Source: Falsiroseomonas frigidaquae (GTDB taxonomy: Bacteria; Pseudomonadota; Alphaproteobacteria; Acetobacterales; Acetobacteraceae). Taken from it: a stretch of 64,000 bases of DNA. The notes under the pieces are model-generated. The model did no database searches. It worked only from the letters and a program-made list of their open reading frames with translations, and was not told the origin of the DNA. The number at the start of each line of letters is the position of its first letter. Within the stretch, counting starts at the first letter, position 1. Position numbers and translations under genes: made by a program. The DNA lies in the NCBI RefSeq assembly GCF_012163145.1, contig NZ_JAAVTX010000002.1, forward strand, positions 124,001 through 188,000. Reading direction: 5' to 3'. Positions 54,553 through 62,963 of this stretch are shown piece after piece.

Positions 54553-54837
54553 ATGGCGCGGGCAATCTGGAATGGCGCGGTGATCGCGGAAAGCGACCGC
54601 TTCGAGCTGGTGGAGGGCAATGTCTACTTCCCGCCCGCCTCGGTGCGGCCGGAGCTGCTGCGGCCCTCCACCCGCACCACCACCTGCCCTTGGAAAGGGA
54701 CGGCGCGCTACCATGATGTGGTGGTGGACGGCCAGGTGAACGCCGCCGCCGCCTGGTACTACCCGGACCCGAAGTCGGCGGCCGCCAACATCAAGGACCA
54801 CATCGCCTTCTGGCAGGGCGTGACCGTGGAGCGTTAG
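54553..54837 (+). CDS. DUF427 protein
   Basis: A 94-residue single-domain DUF427 protein. IWNGAVIAESDRFELVEGNVYFP and STRTTTCPWKGTARYHDV, with WYYPDPKSAAANIKDHIAFW at the end, are the family pattern. The Cys-Pro-Trp-Lys-Gly centre is the most conserved part. AAGGAACGG precedes the ATG. The family is widespread but has no proven biochemical role. It stands alone between pssA and the cytochrome gene. Confidence 0.9.
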   Translation: MARAIWNGAVIAESDRFELVEGNVYFPPASVRPELLRPSTRTTTCPWKGTARYHDVVVDGQVNAAAAWYYPDPKSAAANIKDHIAFWQGVTVER

Positions 54838-54847
54838 GCATCTTCAA

Positions 54848-54896
54848 GCCTTGCAGCCGTTCCGCCGTCCTCGCTTTCGGTGAAACGGCTCAAGGC
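54848..54896 (+). terminator. bulged 13-bp stem-loop after the DUF427 gene
   Basis: GCCTTG-C-AGCCGTT (54848-54861) pairs with AACGGCTCAAGGC (54884-54896), leaving one bulged base and a 22-base loop. There is no U-run. It is a possible transcript end for the gene before it. Confidence 0.35.
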
Positions 54897-54987
54897 AGCC
54901 CGCCTTCCCCATGATGTAACCACTTGCCGATGGCCCGGCTTTGCGGCAGCCTCCCGCGCCGTTGCCGGATCATTGGGGTAGCTGGCC

Positions 54988-55833
54988 ATGCGTGTCTTCC
55001 TGCCCGCGATCGCCGCCGTGGCGGCTCTGTTCTCCCTGAACCAAGCCGTTGCACAGGATACCGCGCTGCTCGCGCGCGGGCGGCACCTGGTGGAAGTGAC
55101 CGGCGCCTGCGGCAATTGCCACACGCCGATGGGGCCGCAGGGCCCGGTCGCCGGCAAGGCGCTGGCCGGCGGCACGGTCTTCGACGAGCCGCCCTTCCGC
55201 GCCGTCGCCCCCAACATCACGCCGGATCCGGAAACCGGCATCGGCCGCTGGACCGATGCGCAGCTCGCGCGGGCGATCCGCGAAGGGATCCGCCCCGATG
55301 GCAGCCTGATCGGCCCGCCCATGCCGATGACCCTGTATCGCGGCCTGTCGGACCAGGATGTGGCGGCGATGATCGCCTATCTGCGCACCGTGCCGCCGGT
55401 GGCGAATGCGGTGGAGCGCAGCGTCTATCGCATCCAGCTGCCGCCGGCCTATGGCCCGCCGGTCGCCAGCGTGCCGCCACCCGCCGACACGCCGGTGGCG
55501 CGCGGCGAATACCTGGCGAATGCCGTCGCCCACTGCATGGAATGCCACACGCCGATGCTGCCCGCCGGGCAGAATGACCGCACCCGCCTCGGCGCCGGCG
55601 GCATGGAGTTTCGCGGCCCCTGGGGTGTCTCGGTCGCGCGCAACCTGACGCCGCATGCGAACGGGCTCGGCGGCTGGACGGATGCGCAGATCATCCGCGC
55701 CGTGACCCAGGGCATCTCCTCCACCGACCGCCCGCTGGCGCCGCCGATGGCCTTCTGGGCCTATCGCAACATGACGCCGCAGGAACTGGGCGACCTCATC
55801 GCCTATCTGCGCAGCCTGCCGCCGCAGCCATGA
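54988..55833 (+). CDS. diheme cytochrome c
   Basis: A 281-residue periplasmic cytochrome with two heme-binding sites, GACGNCHTP and AHCMECHTP (CxxCH each), in two similar halves. The signal peptide is FLPAIAAVAALFSLNQAVAQ. Each half has a TPDPETGIGRWTD- or TPHANGLGGWTDAQI-type loop and a Met-containing PPMPM or PPM segment as probable sixth heme ligand. It is similar to cytochrome subunits of membrane alcohol or aldehyde dehydrogenases of acetic acid bacteria, though no dehydrogenase gene lies next to it. The PTP-like gene follows after 10 bases. Confidence 0.92.
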   Translation: MRVFLPAIAAVAALFSLNQAVAQDTALLARGRHLVEVTGACGNCHTPMGPQGPVAGKALAGGTVFDEPPFRAVAPNITPDPETGIGRWTDAQLARAIREGIRPDGSLIGPPMPMTLYRGLSDQDVAAMIAYLRTVPPVANAVERSVYRIQLPPAYGPPVASVPPPADTPVARGEYLANAVAHCMECHTPMLPAGQNDRTRLGAGGMEFRGPWGVSVARNLTPHANGLGGWTDAQIIRAVTQGISSTDRPLAPPMAFWAYRNMTPQELGDLIAYLRSLPPQP

Positions 55834-55843
55834 GGAAGCCGGC

Positions 55844-56257
55844 ATGAGCGTGCGCGGCACCCTGCCGCTGACGGTGGCCGGGCGGGCGGTGACCATCACC
55901 GGCGGCCCCTTCGATTCCATCCCCGACGGCGCCTTCGGGATCTGCCTCGAGATGGGGGCGGAGAAGGCCTGGCTGGCCGATGTGAAGCTGCCCACCGCGG
56001 ATTTCGGCGTGCCGGAGCCGGCAGCCCTGCGCCAGGCGGTGGGCGAGGTGATGCGGCAATTGCAGGCGGAGCCGGACCGGCCGGTGCATATCGGCTGCCG
56101 TGCCGGGGTCGGCCGCACCGGGCTGTTCATGGCCTGCCTCGCCAGGGCGGCCGGGGTGGCGGGCGACCCGCTGGCGCATGTCCGCGCGCATTACCTGCCG
56201 CATGCGGCGGAGACGCCGGCGCAGGAAGCCATGGCGCGCGGCTTCACCTGGCCCTGA
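55844..56257 (+). CDS. protein-tyrosine-phosphatase-like protein
   Basis: A 137-residue protein with the Cys-x5-Arg loop CRAGVGR (Cys85, Arg91) followed by TG, as in tyrosine and dual-specificity phosphatases. The loop is preceded by HIGC rather than the common HC. It is shorter than typical phosphatases and lacks an obvious general-acid Asp loop beyond KLPTADFG near residue 48. It could act on phosphotyrosine, phosphoinositide-like or other small phosphates. The last 14 bases overlap the convergent EamA gene. Confidence 0.8.
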   Translation: MSVRGTLPLTVAGRAVTITGGPFDSIPDGAFGICLEMGAEKAWLADVKLPTADFGVPEPAALRQAVGEVMRQLQAEPDRPVHIGCRAGVGRTGLFMACLARAAGVAGDPLAHVRAHYLPHAAETPAQEAMARGFTWP

Positions 56258-57158
56258 AGATGGCGCGGAGCACCCGCCCATCGATCGCCAGCAATCCCAG
56301 CCCGATGACCGCCATGCCGGCGAAATGCCGCGGCGCCAGCGCCTCATCCAGCGCCAGCGCGCCGAGCAGCAGGGCGGTAACGGGCACCAGCAGCGTCACC
56401 AGCATGGTGTTGGTGGCCCCGGCGCCGTGCAGGATGGCGAAGTACAGCGCATAGGCCAGCGCGGTGGCCAGCAGCCCCAGCGCCAGCAGGGCCGCCACCG
56501 CATCGGCGCCCGGCGGGGGCAGCGTCCAGGGCCGGTCGAAGGCCAGCACCAGCGGCAGCATCATCAGGGAGGATGCGAGGCATTGCCCGGTGGCCGCCGG
56601 CAGCGGCGCCAGGCCGGCGCGCCTCAGCCGCCGCGACCAGACGCCGGACAGGCCATAGGACAGGCAGGCCCCCAGGCACAGCGCGATGCCCAGCGCCTCC
56701 GTCGCCTCGCCGCGGCCGAAAGCGGCCGGGCCGGCCAGGATGGCGACGCCCAACAGGCCGAGCAGCGTGCCGGCGAGCCGGTTCGGCGTCAGCCGCTCAT
56801 CCGCCGTCAGCCAATGCGCCGCCAGCACGGCAAAGACCGGCGTCGCCGCATTCACCACCGCGGCGAGGCCGGAGGGGATGAATTGCTGGCCGACCACGAT
56901 CAGCGTGAAGGGGATGGCGTTGTTCAGCAGCCCCATGCCGGCGCAGGCCACCCAGGCCTCCCGCCCCCGCGGCAGGCGCAGCCGGAGCACCGCGCAGGCC
57001 AGTGCCAGCGCCGCGGCCGCCAGGGCGACGCGGGCCAGCACGATGGTGAAGGGCGGGAAGCCACGCAGCGCCACCGCCATGAAGAAGAAGGACCCGCCCC
57101 AGATGACGGAAAGCGCCAGCAGCAGCGTCCAGAGGCGGGCGGTCATCGGATTGGCCAT
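56244..57158 (-). CDS. EamA family (DMT) exporter
   Basis: A 304-residue membrane protein with ten helices arranged as two EamA repeats: LWTLLLALSVIWGGSFFFMAVAL starts the first, and LCLGACLSYGLSGVWSRRL the second. It has the usual SG(L/I)AAVVNAATPVF segment before mid-protein and a LAPRHFAGMAVIGLGLLAI end. The family exports amino acids and other small metabolites. The substrate is unknown. It is a single gene; its end overlaps that of the phosphatase-like gene. Confidence 0.93.
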   Translation of the reverse strand: MANPMTARLWTLLLALSVIWGGSFFFMAVALRGFPPFTIVLARVALAAAALALACAVLRLRLPRGREAWVACAGMGLLNNAIPFTLIVVGQQFIPSGLAAVVNAATPVFAVLAAHWLTADERLTPNRLAGTLLGLLGVAILAGPAAFGRGEATEALGIALCLGACLSYGLSGVWSRRLRRAGLAPLPAATGQCLASSLMMLPLVLAFDRPWTLPPPGADAVAALLALGLLATALAYALYFAILHGAGATNTMLVTLLVPVTALLLGALALDEALAPRHFAGMAVIGLGLLAIDGRVLRAIFRAR

Positions 57159-57277
57159 GCAGGCTGGATAGGGCGTGGTGCCGGCACCGCGCCATCCGGT
57201 CGTTGCGCGGGTCTGTTACCCGATGCCGCGGATCGTGACCCAGCGCGGTGGGTCGCAGCTGCAACATGCAGAACGTG

Positions 57278-57460
57278 TCAGGCGTAGAGGTCGAGCAGCC
57301 GCTGCGGCACGCCGGCGGCGCGGGCGCCGGCAACCCAGCCGGCTTTCTGGCCTTCCGGCCTTGGCGCCACGCCCTGTTCGGGCCTGGCGGGGTCGATGTT
57401 GCGCTTGGCGCGGGCCACATCGGTGCAGTCGCGGCAGGGATAGCCGTTGACGATCTCCAT
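57278..57460 (-). CDS. small protein with a CxxC motif
   Basis: A 60-residue reading frame starting MEIVNGYPCRDCTDVARAKR. The Cys9-Cys12 pair and the ordered head followed by a Pro/Gly-rich part are not what a random frame would give. I believe similar small proteins occur in related bacteria, but cannot check this here. No good ribosome site is visible before the ATG. A role, for example metal binding, is not known. Confidence 0.5.
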   Translation of the reverse strand: MEIVNGYPCRDCTDVARAKRNIDPARPEQGVAPRPEGQKAGWVAGARAAGVPQRLLDLYA

Positions 57461-57538
57461 GGCCCGGGATGATCGCGCCCGGGCGTGAAGGCACCGTCAA
57501 CGACAGCCCTCTCCCCGGCCCGGGGAGAGGGCCGAGGG

Positions 57539-58075
57539 TCAGCTGAAGCCGAACTTCTCGGTCGCCGCGGCCTGCCGTGCGATGGCCTCCGCGGTCTGCT
57601 GCCGGATCGCTTCCGGCGTTGCGGTCAGGTCGGCCACGAACTGGTAAAGCCGGCGCTCGGACGGGGCGCCGCGATGTACGCCGGGGGTGACGTAGAAGGG
57701 TGCGTCCTCCGTCACCTGCGCGATTTCGGCCGCGGTCAGCGAGGCATCGGCCGGGGCCCGCTTCACATACCATTGCCGCAGCAGCACCGGGCTGCCGTCC
57801 AGCAGGGCCAGCGCGCCCTGGTTGCCATGGTCCAGCCGCCAGCGGTCGGAGGTCACTTCCTCCAGGCAGATGTTCATGTCGAGGCCGGCGACCTTGGCCT
57901 GCCACAGCGTGCAGCCGGCCTTGCGGCCGGTGGCAGCCGGGCGCAGCCGGGGCTTCGCGCGGGCGGGGATGGATTTCTCATCGAAGGCGGCCACCCAGAG
58001 GGCCAGCAGCCTCTCGATCTCGGCCGGTTGCTCGATCGCGCGAAGGCTGCGCGGTGGGTCCTTGCTCATGCTCAT
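57539..58075 (-). CDS. hypothetical protein translationally coupled to the CoA-transferase genes
   Basis: A 178-residue cytosolic protein with no recognised family. Segments such as PAEIERLLALWVAAFDEKSIP, GCTLWQAKVAGLDMNICLEEV and QFVADLTATPEAIRQQTAEAI suggest an alpha/beta fold with helical ends. The ATG overlaps the stop of the CaiB/BaiF gene (ATGA), so it is the last gene of the four-gene set 57539-60904 and probably serves it. A Met two codons later could be the start. No function is offered. Confidence 0.75.
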   Translation of the reverse strand: MSMSKDPPRSLRAIEQPAEIERLLALWVAAFDEKSIPARAKPRLRPAATGRKAGCTLWQAKVAGLDMNICLEEVTSDRWRLDHGNQGALALLDGSPVLLRQWYVKRAPADASLTAAEIAQVTEDAPFYVTPGVHRGAPSERRLYQFVADLTATPEAIRQQTAEAIARQAAATEKFGFS

Positions 58076-59307
58076 GTCCGGCGTGCCGCCACCACAATCC
58101 CCTTCGATTTCAACTCAGCAACCTCCTCCGCCGTGAAACCGTGGCGGGCGAGGATGTCGTCGCCATGCTCGTTGAAGCGGGGCGGGGCGGCGCGTGTGCC
58201 ACCCGGCGTCCGGCTCATCTTGATCGGCGTGCCGAGGCCGCGGTAGCTGCCAAGCTCCGTGACCATCTGGCGATGTGCGGTATGGGGCGCATTCATCGCC
58301 TCGTCCACATGCATCACCGGCCCGGCCGGGACGCCGGCCTTCAGCAGGCGGTCGCACAGATCGTGCCCATCCTCCGCCGCCAGCCGCGCTTCCAGTATTT
58401 CCGTCAGCGTATCGCGGTTGTTCAGGCGATCGCCATTGGTCCGGAAGCGTGGATCATCCGGCAGGCTGTCGAGCGACAGGAACTTGGAGACCTTCCGGAA
58501 GGTCGGGTCGTTACCCACCGCGAGGAATATCTCGCAGGTCTTCGTCCGGTACTTGGAATAGGGCGAGATATTGGGGTGCGGATTACCCGTGGCCTTCGGG
58601 CGCTTGTCGTTCAGGAAATAATTGGCCGCCTGCGGGTGCAGCAGGGCCATGCCGCAATCATGCAGCGACATGTCCAGGAACTGGCCCTGGCCGCTGCGCG
58701 TGCGTTCCTGCAGCGCCATCAGGATGGCGATGGCCGAATACAGGCCGGTGGCCAGGTCCACGATCGGCGTGCCCATGCGCGTCGGCCCGCTATTCGGGTC
58801 GCCGTTGATCGACATCAGCCCGACCATTGCCTGGATGACGGCGTCATAGCCCGGCAGGGCGCCGAGCGGTCCATCGGGGCCGAAGCCCGAGACCCGGCAA
58901 TGCACCAGCTTGGGAAAGCGCTTGGACAGCACCTCCTCATAGCCCATGCCCCATTTCTCCATGGCGCCGGGCTTGTAGTTCTCGATCAGCACATCGGCGC
59001 CGTCGAGCAGGCGCATCAGCACCTCCCGCCCCTCCGGCTTGCCGAGGTCGAGCGCGAGCGACTTCTTGTTGCGGTTGACGCCGATGAAGTAGCTGGCCGA
59101 GCCCTCCACGAAGGGCGGGCCCCAGTCGCGCACCTCGTCGCCCTGCGGCGGCTCGATCTTCACCACCTCCGCCCCGTGGTCGGAGAGGATCATGGTGCAG
59201 TAGGGGCCGCCGAGGACGCGGGTGAGGTCGATGACCTTGAGGCCGGCCAGCGCGCCGGGGGACAGGGCCAGGCCCTTGCCTTGGGCCATGGGAACGGCAT
59301 CCGTCAT
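58072..59307 (-). CDS. CaiB/BaiF family (class III) CoA-transferase
   Basis: A 411-residue class III CoA-transferase. LKVIDLTRVLGGPYCTMILSDHGAEVVKIE marks the N-terminal fold (quoted in part: DLTRVLGGPYCTMILSDHG). NRNKKSLALDLGKPEG and LIENYKPGAMEKWG follow, and the catalytic Asp is in GTPIVDLATGLYS. It exchanges CoA between acyl-CoA and a free acid. The gene is unusual in being coupled (59304-59307 overlap) to a class I CoA-transferase pair upstream. The acid is not known. Confidence 0.93.
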   Translation of the reverse strand: MTDAVPMAQGKGLALSPGALAGLKVIDLTRVLGGPYCTMILSDHGAEVVKIEPPQGDEVRDWGPPFVEGSASYFIGVNRNKKSLALDLGKPEGREVLMRLLDGADVLIENYKPGAMEKWGMGYEEVLSKRFPKLVHCRVSGFGPDGPLGALPGYDAVIQAMVGLMSINGDPNSGPTRMGTPIVDLATGLYSAIAILMALQERTRSGQGQFLDMSLHDCGMALLHPQAANYFLNDKRPKATGNPHPNISPYSKYRTKTCEIFLAVGNDPTFRKVSKFLSLDSLPDDPRFRTNGDRLNNRDTLTEILEARLAAEDGHDLCDRLLKAGVPAGPVMHVDEAMNAPHTAHRQMVTELGSYRGLGTPIKMSRTPGGTRAAPPRFNEHGDDILARHGFTAEEVAELKSKGIVVAARRT

Positions 59308-60065
59308 GCGGCTAGTTTCCTGTCGAACACGCGGGCACAGAACTCCGGATAGGTTTCCAGCATCTCGTCGCAGATCGGGCCGCGCAGCAAAGCGAGCTCC
59401 GCCTCGGTCGGGTCCGGCGTATGCGGCACGTCATCCGCCACGTCGAAGTCGAAGCCGGTGGCGGCGCGGATACTCTCGACCGTCTCGCCAGGATGCACGC
59501 TGGCAAGGGAGAAGCGCGCGCGCTCAGGGCTGAACGAAAACACGCATTTGCCGGTAACCAGCGCCTGCGCGGTACCGCGGCGGAAGACGCCGGGCTCGGA
59601 GACGCCGGGGGCGGAGATATTGTCCACCTTCGGCACCAGGACACGGGCCGAATGCTCCTCCCGGAACAGGATGGTGCGCGGGGTCATGAAATACATGAAG
59701 GCGCTGCCGAAGCTGCCGGGGAAGCGCACGCCCCCCTGGGGAGACCCGCCGGGCCATTGGCCGGTGCCGACCAGGTTCAGGTTGGCCTGGCCGTCGATCT
59801 GCCCGCCGCCGAGGAAGAACAGGTCGATCCGCCCCTGCCCGGTCAGGTCGAACAGCTCCCGCGAGCCTTCGCTGAACGGATTGCCGCTGCGCTTGTGCAG
59901 CAGGGAAAGCCGCACGGGGTGGCCCTGCTTCTTCACCAGCCAGCAGGCCGCCGCCGGGATCGGGCTGGCCGCGCCCACCGCGATATGCCGGGCCGGCGGC
60001 GCCGCCGGGTCCAGGATCAGCCGCGCCAGGGTGGCGGCGAGGCGTTCTTCGAGCTTGATGGTCAT
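59304..60065 (-). CDS. class I CoA-transferase beta subunit
   Basis: A 253-residue beta subunit. It resembles GctB and IpdB-type proteins: RHIAVGAASPIPAAACWL, FFLGGGQIDGQANLNLVGTG and FPGSFGSAFMYFMTPRT, with the last part VHPGETVESIRAATGFDFD. In the canonical enzyme a Glu of the beta chain forms the CoA thioester; here no clear conserved Glu-Gly-x-Gly is seen, as in the IpdAB group, which are CoA hydrolases rather than transferases. It overlaps the alpha gene and the CaiB gene by four bases each. Confidence 0.87.
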   Translation of the reverse strand: MTIKLEERLAATLARLILDPAAPPARHIAVGAASPIPAAACWLVKKQGHPVRLSLLHKRSGNPFSEGSRELFDLTGQGRIDLFFLGGGQIDGQANLNLVGTGQWPGGSPQGGVRFPGSFGSAFMYFMTPRTILFREEHSARVLVPKVDNISAPGVSEPGVFRRGTAQALVTGKCVFSFSPERARFSLASVHPGETVESIRAATGFDFDVADDVPHTPDPTEAELALLRGPICDEMLETYPEFCARVFDRKLAA

Positions 60066-60904
60066 TCGGCGGCGGCCTGTGCCTGCTGGTTCAGGACGTA
60101 GCGGTCCAGGTACTCGGCGAAACCGGCCTCGGTCTTGGCCAGCCGGGCGTATTCGGCGACATGCGCGGCGTCGAAGGCATATTCGTCCAGCAGCGCCACC
60201 GGCCAGGCGCCGCGCTCGGCCACCGCCACCGCCTCGATATAGGTGCCGCTGATGCAGCCGGGGGCGAGGCGCTCATCCTCCAGCATGTCGCCGGGCACCA
60301 GGCGTTCCACCGTCGCCAGCACGCGCTGGCTGGCATGGGCCAGGGTGGCGCATTCGCGGCGGCGGCCGACCCAGACATTGCCGGCCTCATCCGCCATGAC
60401 GCCATGGATCAGCGCCACATCGGGGGACAGGGCCGGCAGCAGCACGATGGGGTCGGATACGCCATCGCCCATCGGGTTCGGCACCACCTTCCAATCCGGG
60501 CGGTTGCGCAGGATGTCGCTGCCGATCAGGCCGCGCAGCGCCATGAAGGGCACGCCCTTCTCGGTCGCCTGCAGCATGGAATGGATCGCGGGGCAGGTGG
60601 CGTCCCGCACCGTGATGGTGCCGGCCTTCAGCGCCGCGGAGAAGCGCGGCGCGAAGCCGGCCTCGCCGAGCGACACGGCGCTGGTCTGCACCTCCGCCAC
60701 GCAGCCGGCGCCGATCAGCAGGTCGGTCGCGAAGCCGGAGACGGGCACGCCGAGCAGCCGCAGCCGCTTCGCGCCACGCCGCACCAGCGCCCGTGCCAGG
60801 GCGACGGAGGGCAGCGAATTGTCGGGGGGAAGGGCCAGCAGCGCGCCGTCCGGCACGGTCGCGGCCAGGCTGTCCGGTGTGTGTTCCGGGGTGCGAAGGG
60901 TCAT
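60062..60904 (-). CDS. class I CoA-transferase alpha subunit
   Basis: A 280-residue alpha subunit partner of the gene downstream. ALVRRGAKRLRLLGVPVSGFATDLLIGAGCVAEV (in part: LIGAGCVAEVQTSAVSLGE) and ALRGLIGSDILRN are found in GctA/IpdA-type proteins. The end has LDEYAFDAAHVAEYARLA, typical of this group. GAGGA is seven bases ahead of the ATG at 60904, which decides it over the ATG six codons upstream. It leads the minus-strand operon alpha, beta, CaiB/BaiF, hypothetical. Confidence 0.87.
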   Translation of the reverse strand: MTLRTPEHTPDSLAATVPDGALLALPPDNSLPSVALARALVRRGAKRLRLLGVPVSGFATDLLIGAGCVAEVQTSAVSLGEAGFAPRFSAALKAGTITVRDATCPAIHSMLQATEKGVPFMALRGLIGSDILRNRPDWKVVPNPMGDGVSDPIVLLPALSPDVALIHGVMADEAGNVWVGRRRECATLAHASQRVLATVERLVPGDMLEDERLAPGCISGTYIEAVAVAERGAWPVALLDEYAFDAAHVAEYARLAKTEAGFAEYLDRYVLNQQAQAAAE

Positions 60905-60990
60905 GTGACGGTCCTCATGCAACCCTACCTACGCCGGGTTGCCGCGCGCGCGAAGGGGTCGCATGGCAAAGCTGTCATCCAATCGGTAGC

Positions 60991-61551
60991 ATGGTGCCCA
61001 TGCACCTGCTCGGCCCCCGCCTCACCCTGCGCCCGCTGACGCTGGCGGATCGCGATGCCGTCTTCGCCCTCAACCGCGATCCCGCGGTCATGCGCCACTT
61101 CGCCGCGCCGATGACCCGCGCCGAAAGCGATGCCTGGGTGGCGCGTCTGATCGCCCACCAGCAGGAACACGGCTTCTCCTTCGGCGCAGTGGACCTGCCC
61201 GGCGCGGGCTGCGTTGGCGTGGTCGGGCTGCTGGAGATTCCCTGGCAGGCGCCCTTCACCCCGGCCGTCGAGATCGGCTGGCGCATCGCCACCGCCCACC
61301 AGCGCCAGGGCCTGGCGGAGGAGGCGGCGCGGCTGGCGCTGGCGCATGGCTTCGGGCGGCTGCGCCTGCCGCGGATCGTCGCCTTCACGCCGCCGGAAAA
61401 CGAAGCTTCCTGGCGGTTGATGGAGCGGCTTGGGATGCAGCGGCAGGGCAGCTTCGGCCACCCTCGCCTGCCGGCGGACCATCGGCTGCACACCCATTTG
61501 TGGTACGAATTGCGGCGCGAGGAGTGGATGGCGGCCCGCCAGCTGGACTGA
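60991..61551 (+). CDS. GNAT family N-acetyltransferase (RimJ/RimL-like)
   Basis: A 186-residue GNAT protein. RLTLRPLTLADRDAVFALNRDP is the usual start of the RimJ/RimL branch, EIGWRIATAHQRQGLAEEAARLAL holds the acetyl-CoA loop (Q/RxxGxA type: QRQGLA), and NEASWRLMERLGMQRQG is the conserved end. It acetylates an amino group of a small molecule or a protein N-terminus. A second Met, three codons in, may be the start. Divergent from the CoA-transferase operon by 86 bases. Confidence 0.92.
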   Translation: MVPMHLLGPRLTLRPLTLADRDAVFALNRDPAVMRHFAAPMTRAESDAWVARLIAHQQEHGFSFGAVDLPGAGCVGVVGLLEIPWQAPFTPAVEIGWRIATAHQRQGLAEEAARLALAHGFGRLRLPRIVAFTPPENEASWRLMERLGMQRQGSFGHPRLPADHRLHTHLWYELRREEWMAARQLD

Positions 61552-61592
61552 AATGCTTGCGGCAGGGGGCAGCCCCGCCGCACCCTGACAGC

Positions 61593-62291
61593 ATGAAGCG
61601 ACCCGCCCTTGCGCTGGCCGTGGCCTGCGCCGCCCCGCTGCTCGTCGCCGCCATCGCCCCGGGCCAGACGCCGCCCGAGCTGGAGCGGCTGGGCTGGCGC
61701 AAGGTGCGCTGGCAGGGCATTCCGCCCGTCAGCTTCGGCGCCACCCCAAACGGCGGGGTGCGGGTGCTGGGGCAGGGCCAGGCGGCCTTCCTGTACCGGC
61801 CCTTGCAGGGCCCGGCCGCCTGCCTCACCTGGCGCTGGCGAGTCGATGCCGGGCCGCCGCCGACCGACCTGACCCGCAAGGGTGGCGACGACCGGGCGAT
61901 TTCACTGACCATCGGCTTCACCGATTACGGCCCGGGTGCGGGCTTCGCCGCGCGGGCGCAGATGGCGATGGCTCAGGCGCTGGCGGGCGACCACCGTCTG
62001 CCGCGCAGCACGTTGTCCTATGTCTGGGGCGGCACGGGGCGGGAAGCCGCGGGCGGCTTCTTCGCCAGCCCCTACGGCCCGGCCATTTCCCGAATCCGCA
62101 TCCAGCGGCCTGCGGCCACCCCACTCGGGCGCTGGGTGGAGGAGAAGGTGGACCTCGGCGCCGATTGGCGCAGCGCCTTCGGCGGTGCCGCGGTGCCAGC
62201 CTTGCAGGAGCTGGCAATCTCCACCGACGTCGACGACACCGGCAGCCGCATCGACGCAATGGTGGAGGATATCCGGCTGGTGCCCTGCTGA
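61593..62291 (+). CDS. DUF3047 family secreted protein
   Basis: A 232-residue protein with a Sec signal (RPALALAVACAAPLLVAA). The mature part matches DUF3047: WRKVRWQGIPPVSF, CLTWRWRVDAGPPPTDLTRKGGDDRA, FFASPYGPAISRIRIQ and EKVDLGADWRSAFGG, ending AISTDVDDTGSRIDAMVEDIRL. The family is periplasmic with a jelly-roll-like fold and unknown role. It is not clearly linked to its neighbours. Confidence 0.88.
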   Translation: MKRPALALAVACAAPLLVAAIAPGQTPPELERLGWRKVRWQGIPPVSFGATPNGGVRVLGQGQAAFLYRPLQGPAACLTWRWRVDAGPPPTDLTRKGGDDRAISLTIGFTDYGPGAGFAARAQMAMAQALAGDHRLPRSTLSYVWGGTGREAAGGFFASPYGPAISRIRIQRPAATPLGRWVEEKVDLGADWRSAFGGAAVPALQELAISTDVDDTGSRIDAMVEDIRLVPC

Positions 62292-62300
62292 CGCTTCCCG

Positions 62301-62342
62301 ATGCCCGCTTCCCAATGCCCGCTTTCCAATGCCCGCTTTCCA
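62301..62342. repeat. three copies of a 14-bp tandem repeat
   Basis: Units ATGCCCGCTTYCCA at 62301-62314, 62315-62328 and 62329-62342, just after the DUF3047 stop codon. The first has one change. They are intergenic and have no evident function. Confidence 0.8.
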
Positions 62343-62402
62343 ATCCGGCGCGGGCAACCCATCTTGGTGGGATACAGGTGCCTGACGGATGACAGAGACA
62401 GC

Positions 62403-62906
62403 ATGACGGTAAGCCGGGACGAATTCCGCGATGCCATGGCGCGGCTGGGTGCGGCGGTGAATGTGGTGACCTCCGCCGGACCCGCCGGGCGTGGCGGCTT
62501 CACCGCGAGCGCGGTGTGCAGCGTGACGGACGACCCGCCCACCTTGCTAGTGTGCCTCAACCGGTCCTCCTCCGGCAACGCGCTGTTCAAGGCGAATGGC
62601 GTGCTCTGCGTGAATGCGCTGTCCGCCGACCAGCATGCGATCTCGGATGCCTTCGCCGGGATGGGCGGGCTGAAGGGGGAACGGCGCTTCGATTTCGGCG
62701 CCTGGTCCACCCTGGCCACCGGCGCCCCGGTGCTGGATGCGGCGGCGGTGTCCTTCGACTGCCGCATTGCCGATGTGGTGGAAAAGGGCACGCACAGCGT
62801 GATCTTCGCGGAGATCCAGGCGATCCGGCAGGGCGTGCCCGGCCGTGCGCTGATCTGGTACGGCCGCGGCTACCACCCGGTGGGCCATGACGAGGCCGCC
62901 TTCTGA
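62403..62906 (+). CDS. flavin reductase (HpaC/RutF-like)
   Basis: A 167-residue FMN-binding split-barrel flavin reductase. FRDAMARLGAAVNVVTSAG and GGFTASAVCSVTDDPPTLLVCLNRSS (in part: TASAVCSVTDDPPTLLVC) are standard, followed by ALSADQHAISDAFAG and GTHSVIFAEIQAI. It supplies reduced flavin to a partner monooxygenase. No such partner is next to it. The sequence is of the NADH:FMN reductase group. The end of the gene is 57 bases before the convergent ABC permease. Confidence 0.92.
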   Translation: MTVSRDEFRDAMARLGAAVNVVTSAGPAGRGGFTASAVCSVTDDPPTLLVCLNRSSSGNALFKANGVLCVNALSADQHAISDAFAGMGGLKGERRFDFGAWSTLATGAPVLDAAAVSFDCRIADVVEKGTHSVIFAEIQAIRQGVPGRALIWYGRGYHPVGHDEAAF

Positions 62907-62963
62907 CCAGAGCGCACATCCTGCGCCCACCTTGCCTGCGCCTCCGCCAGCCGCAGGCTGCGG

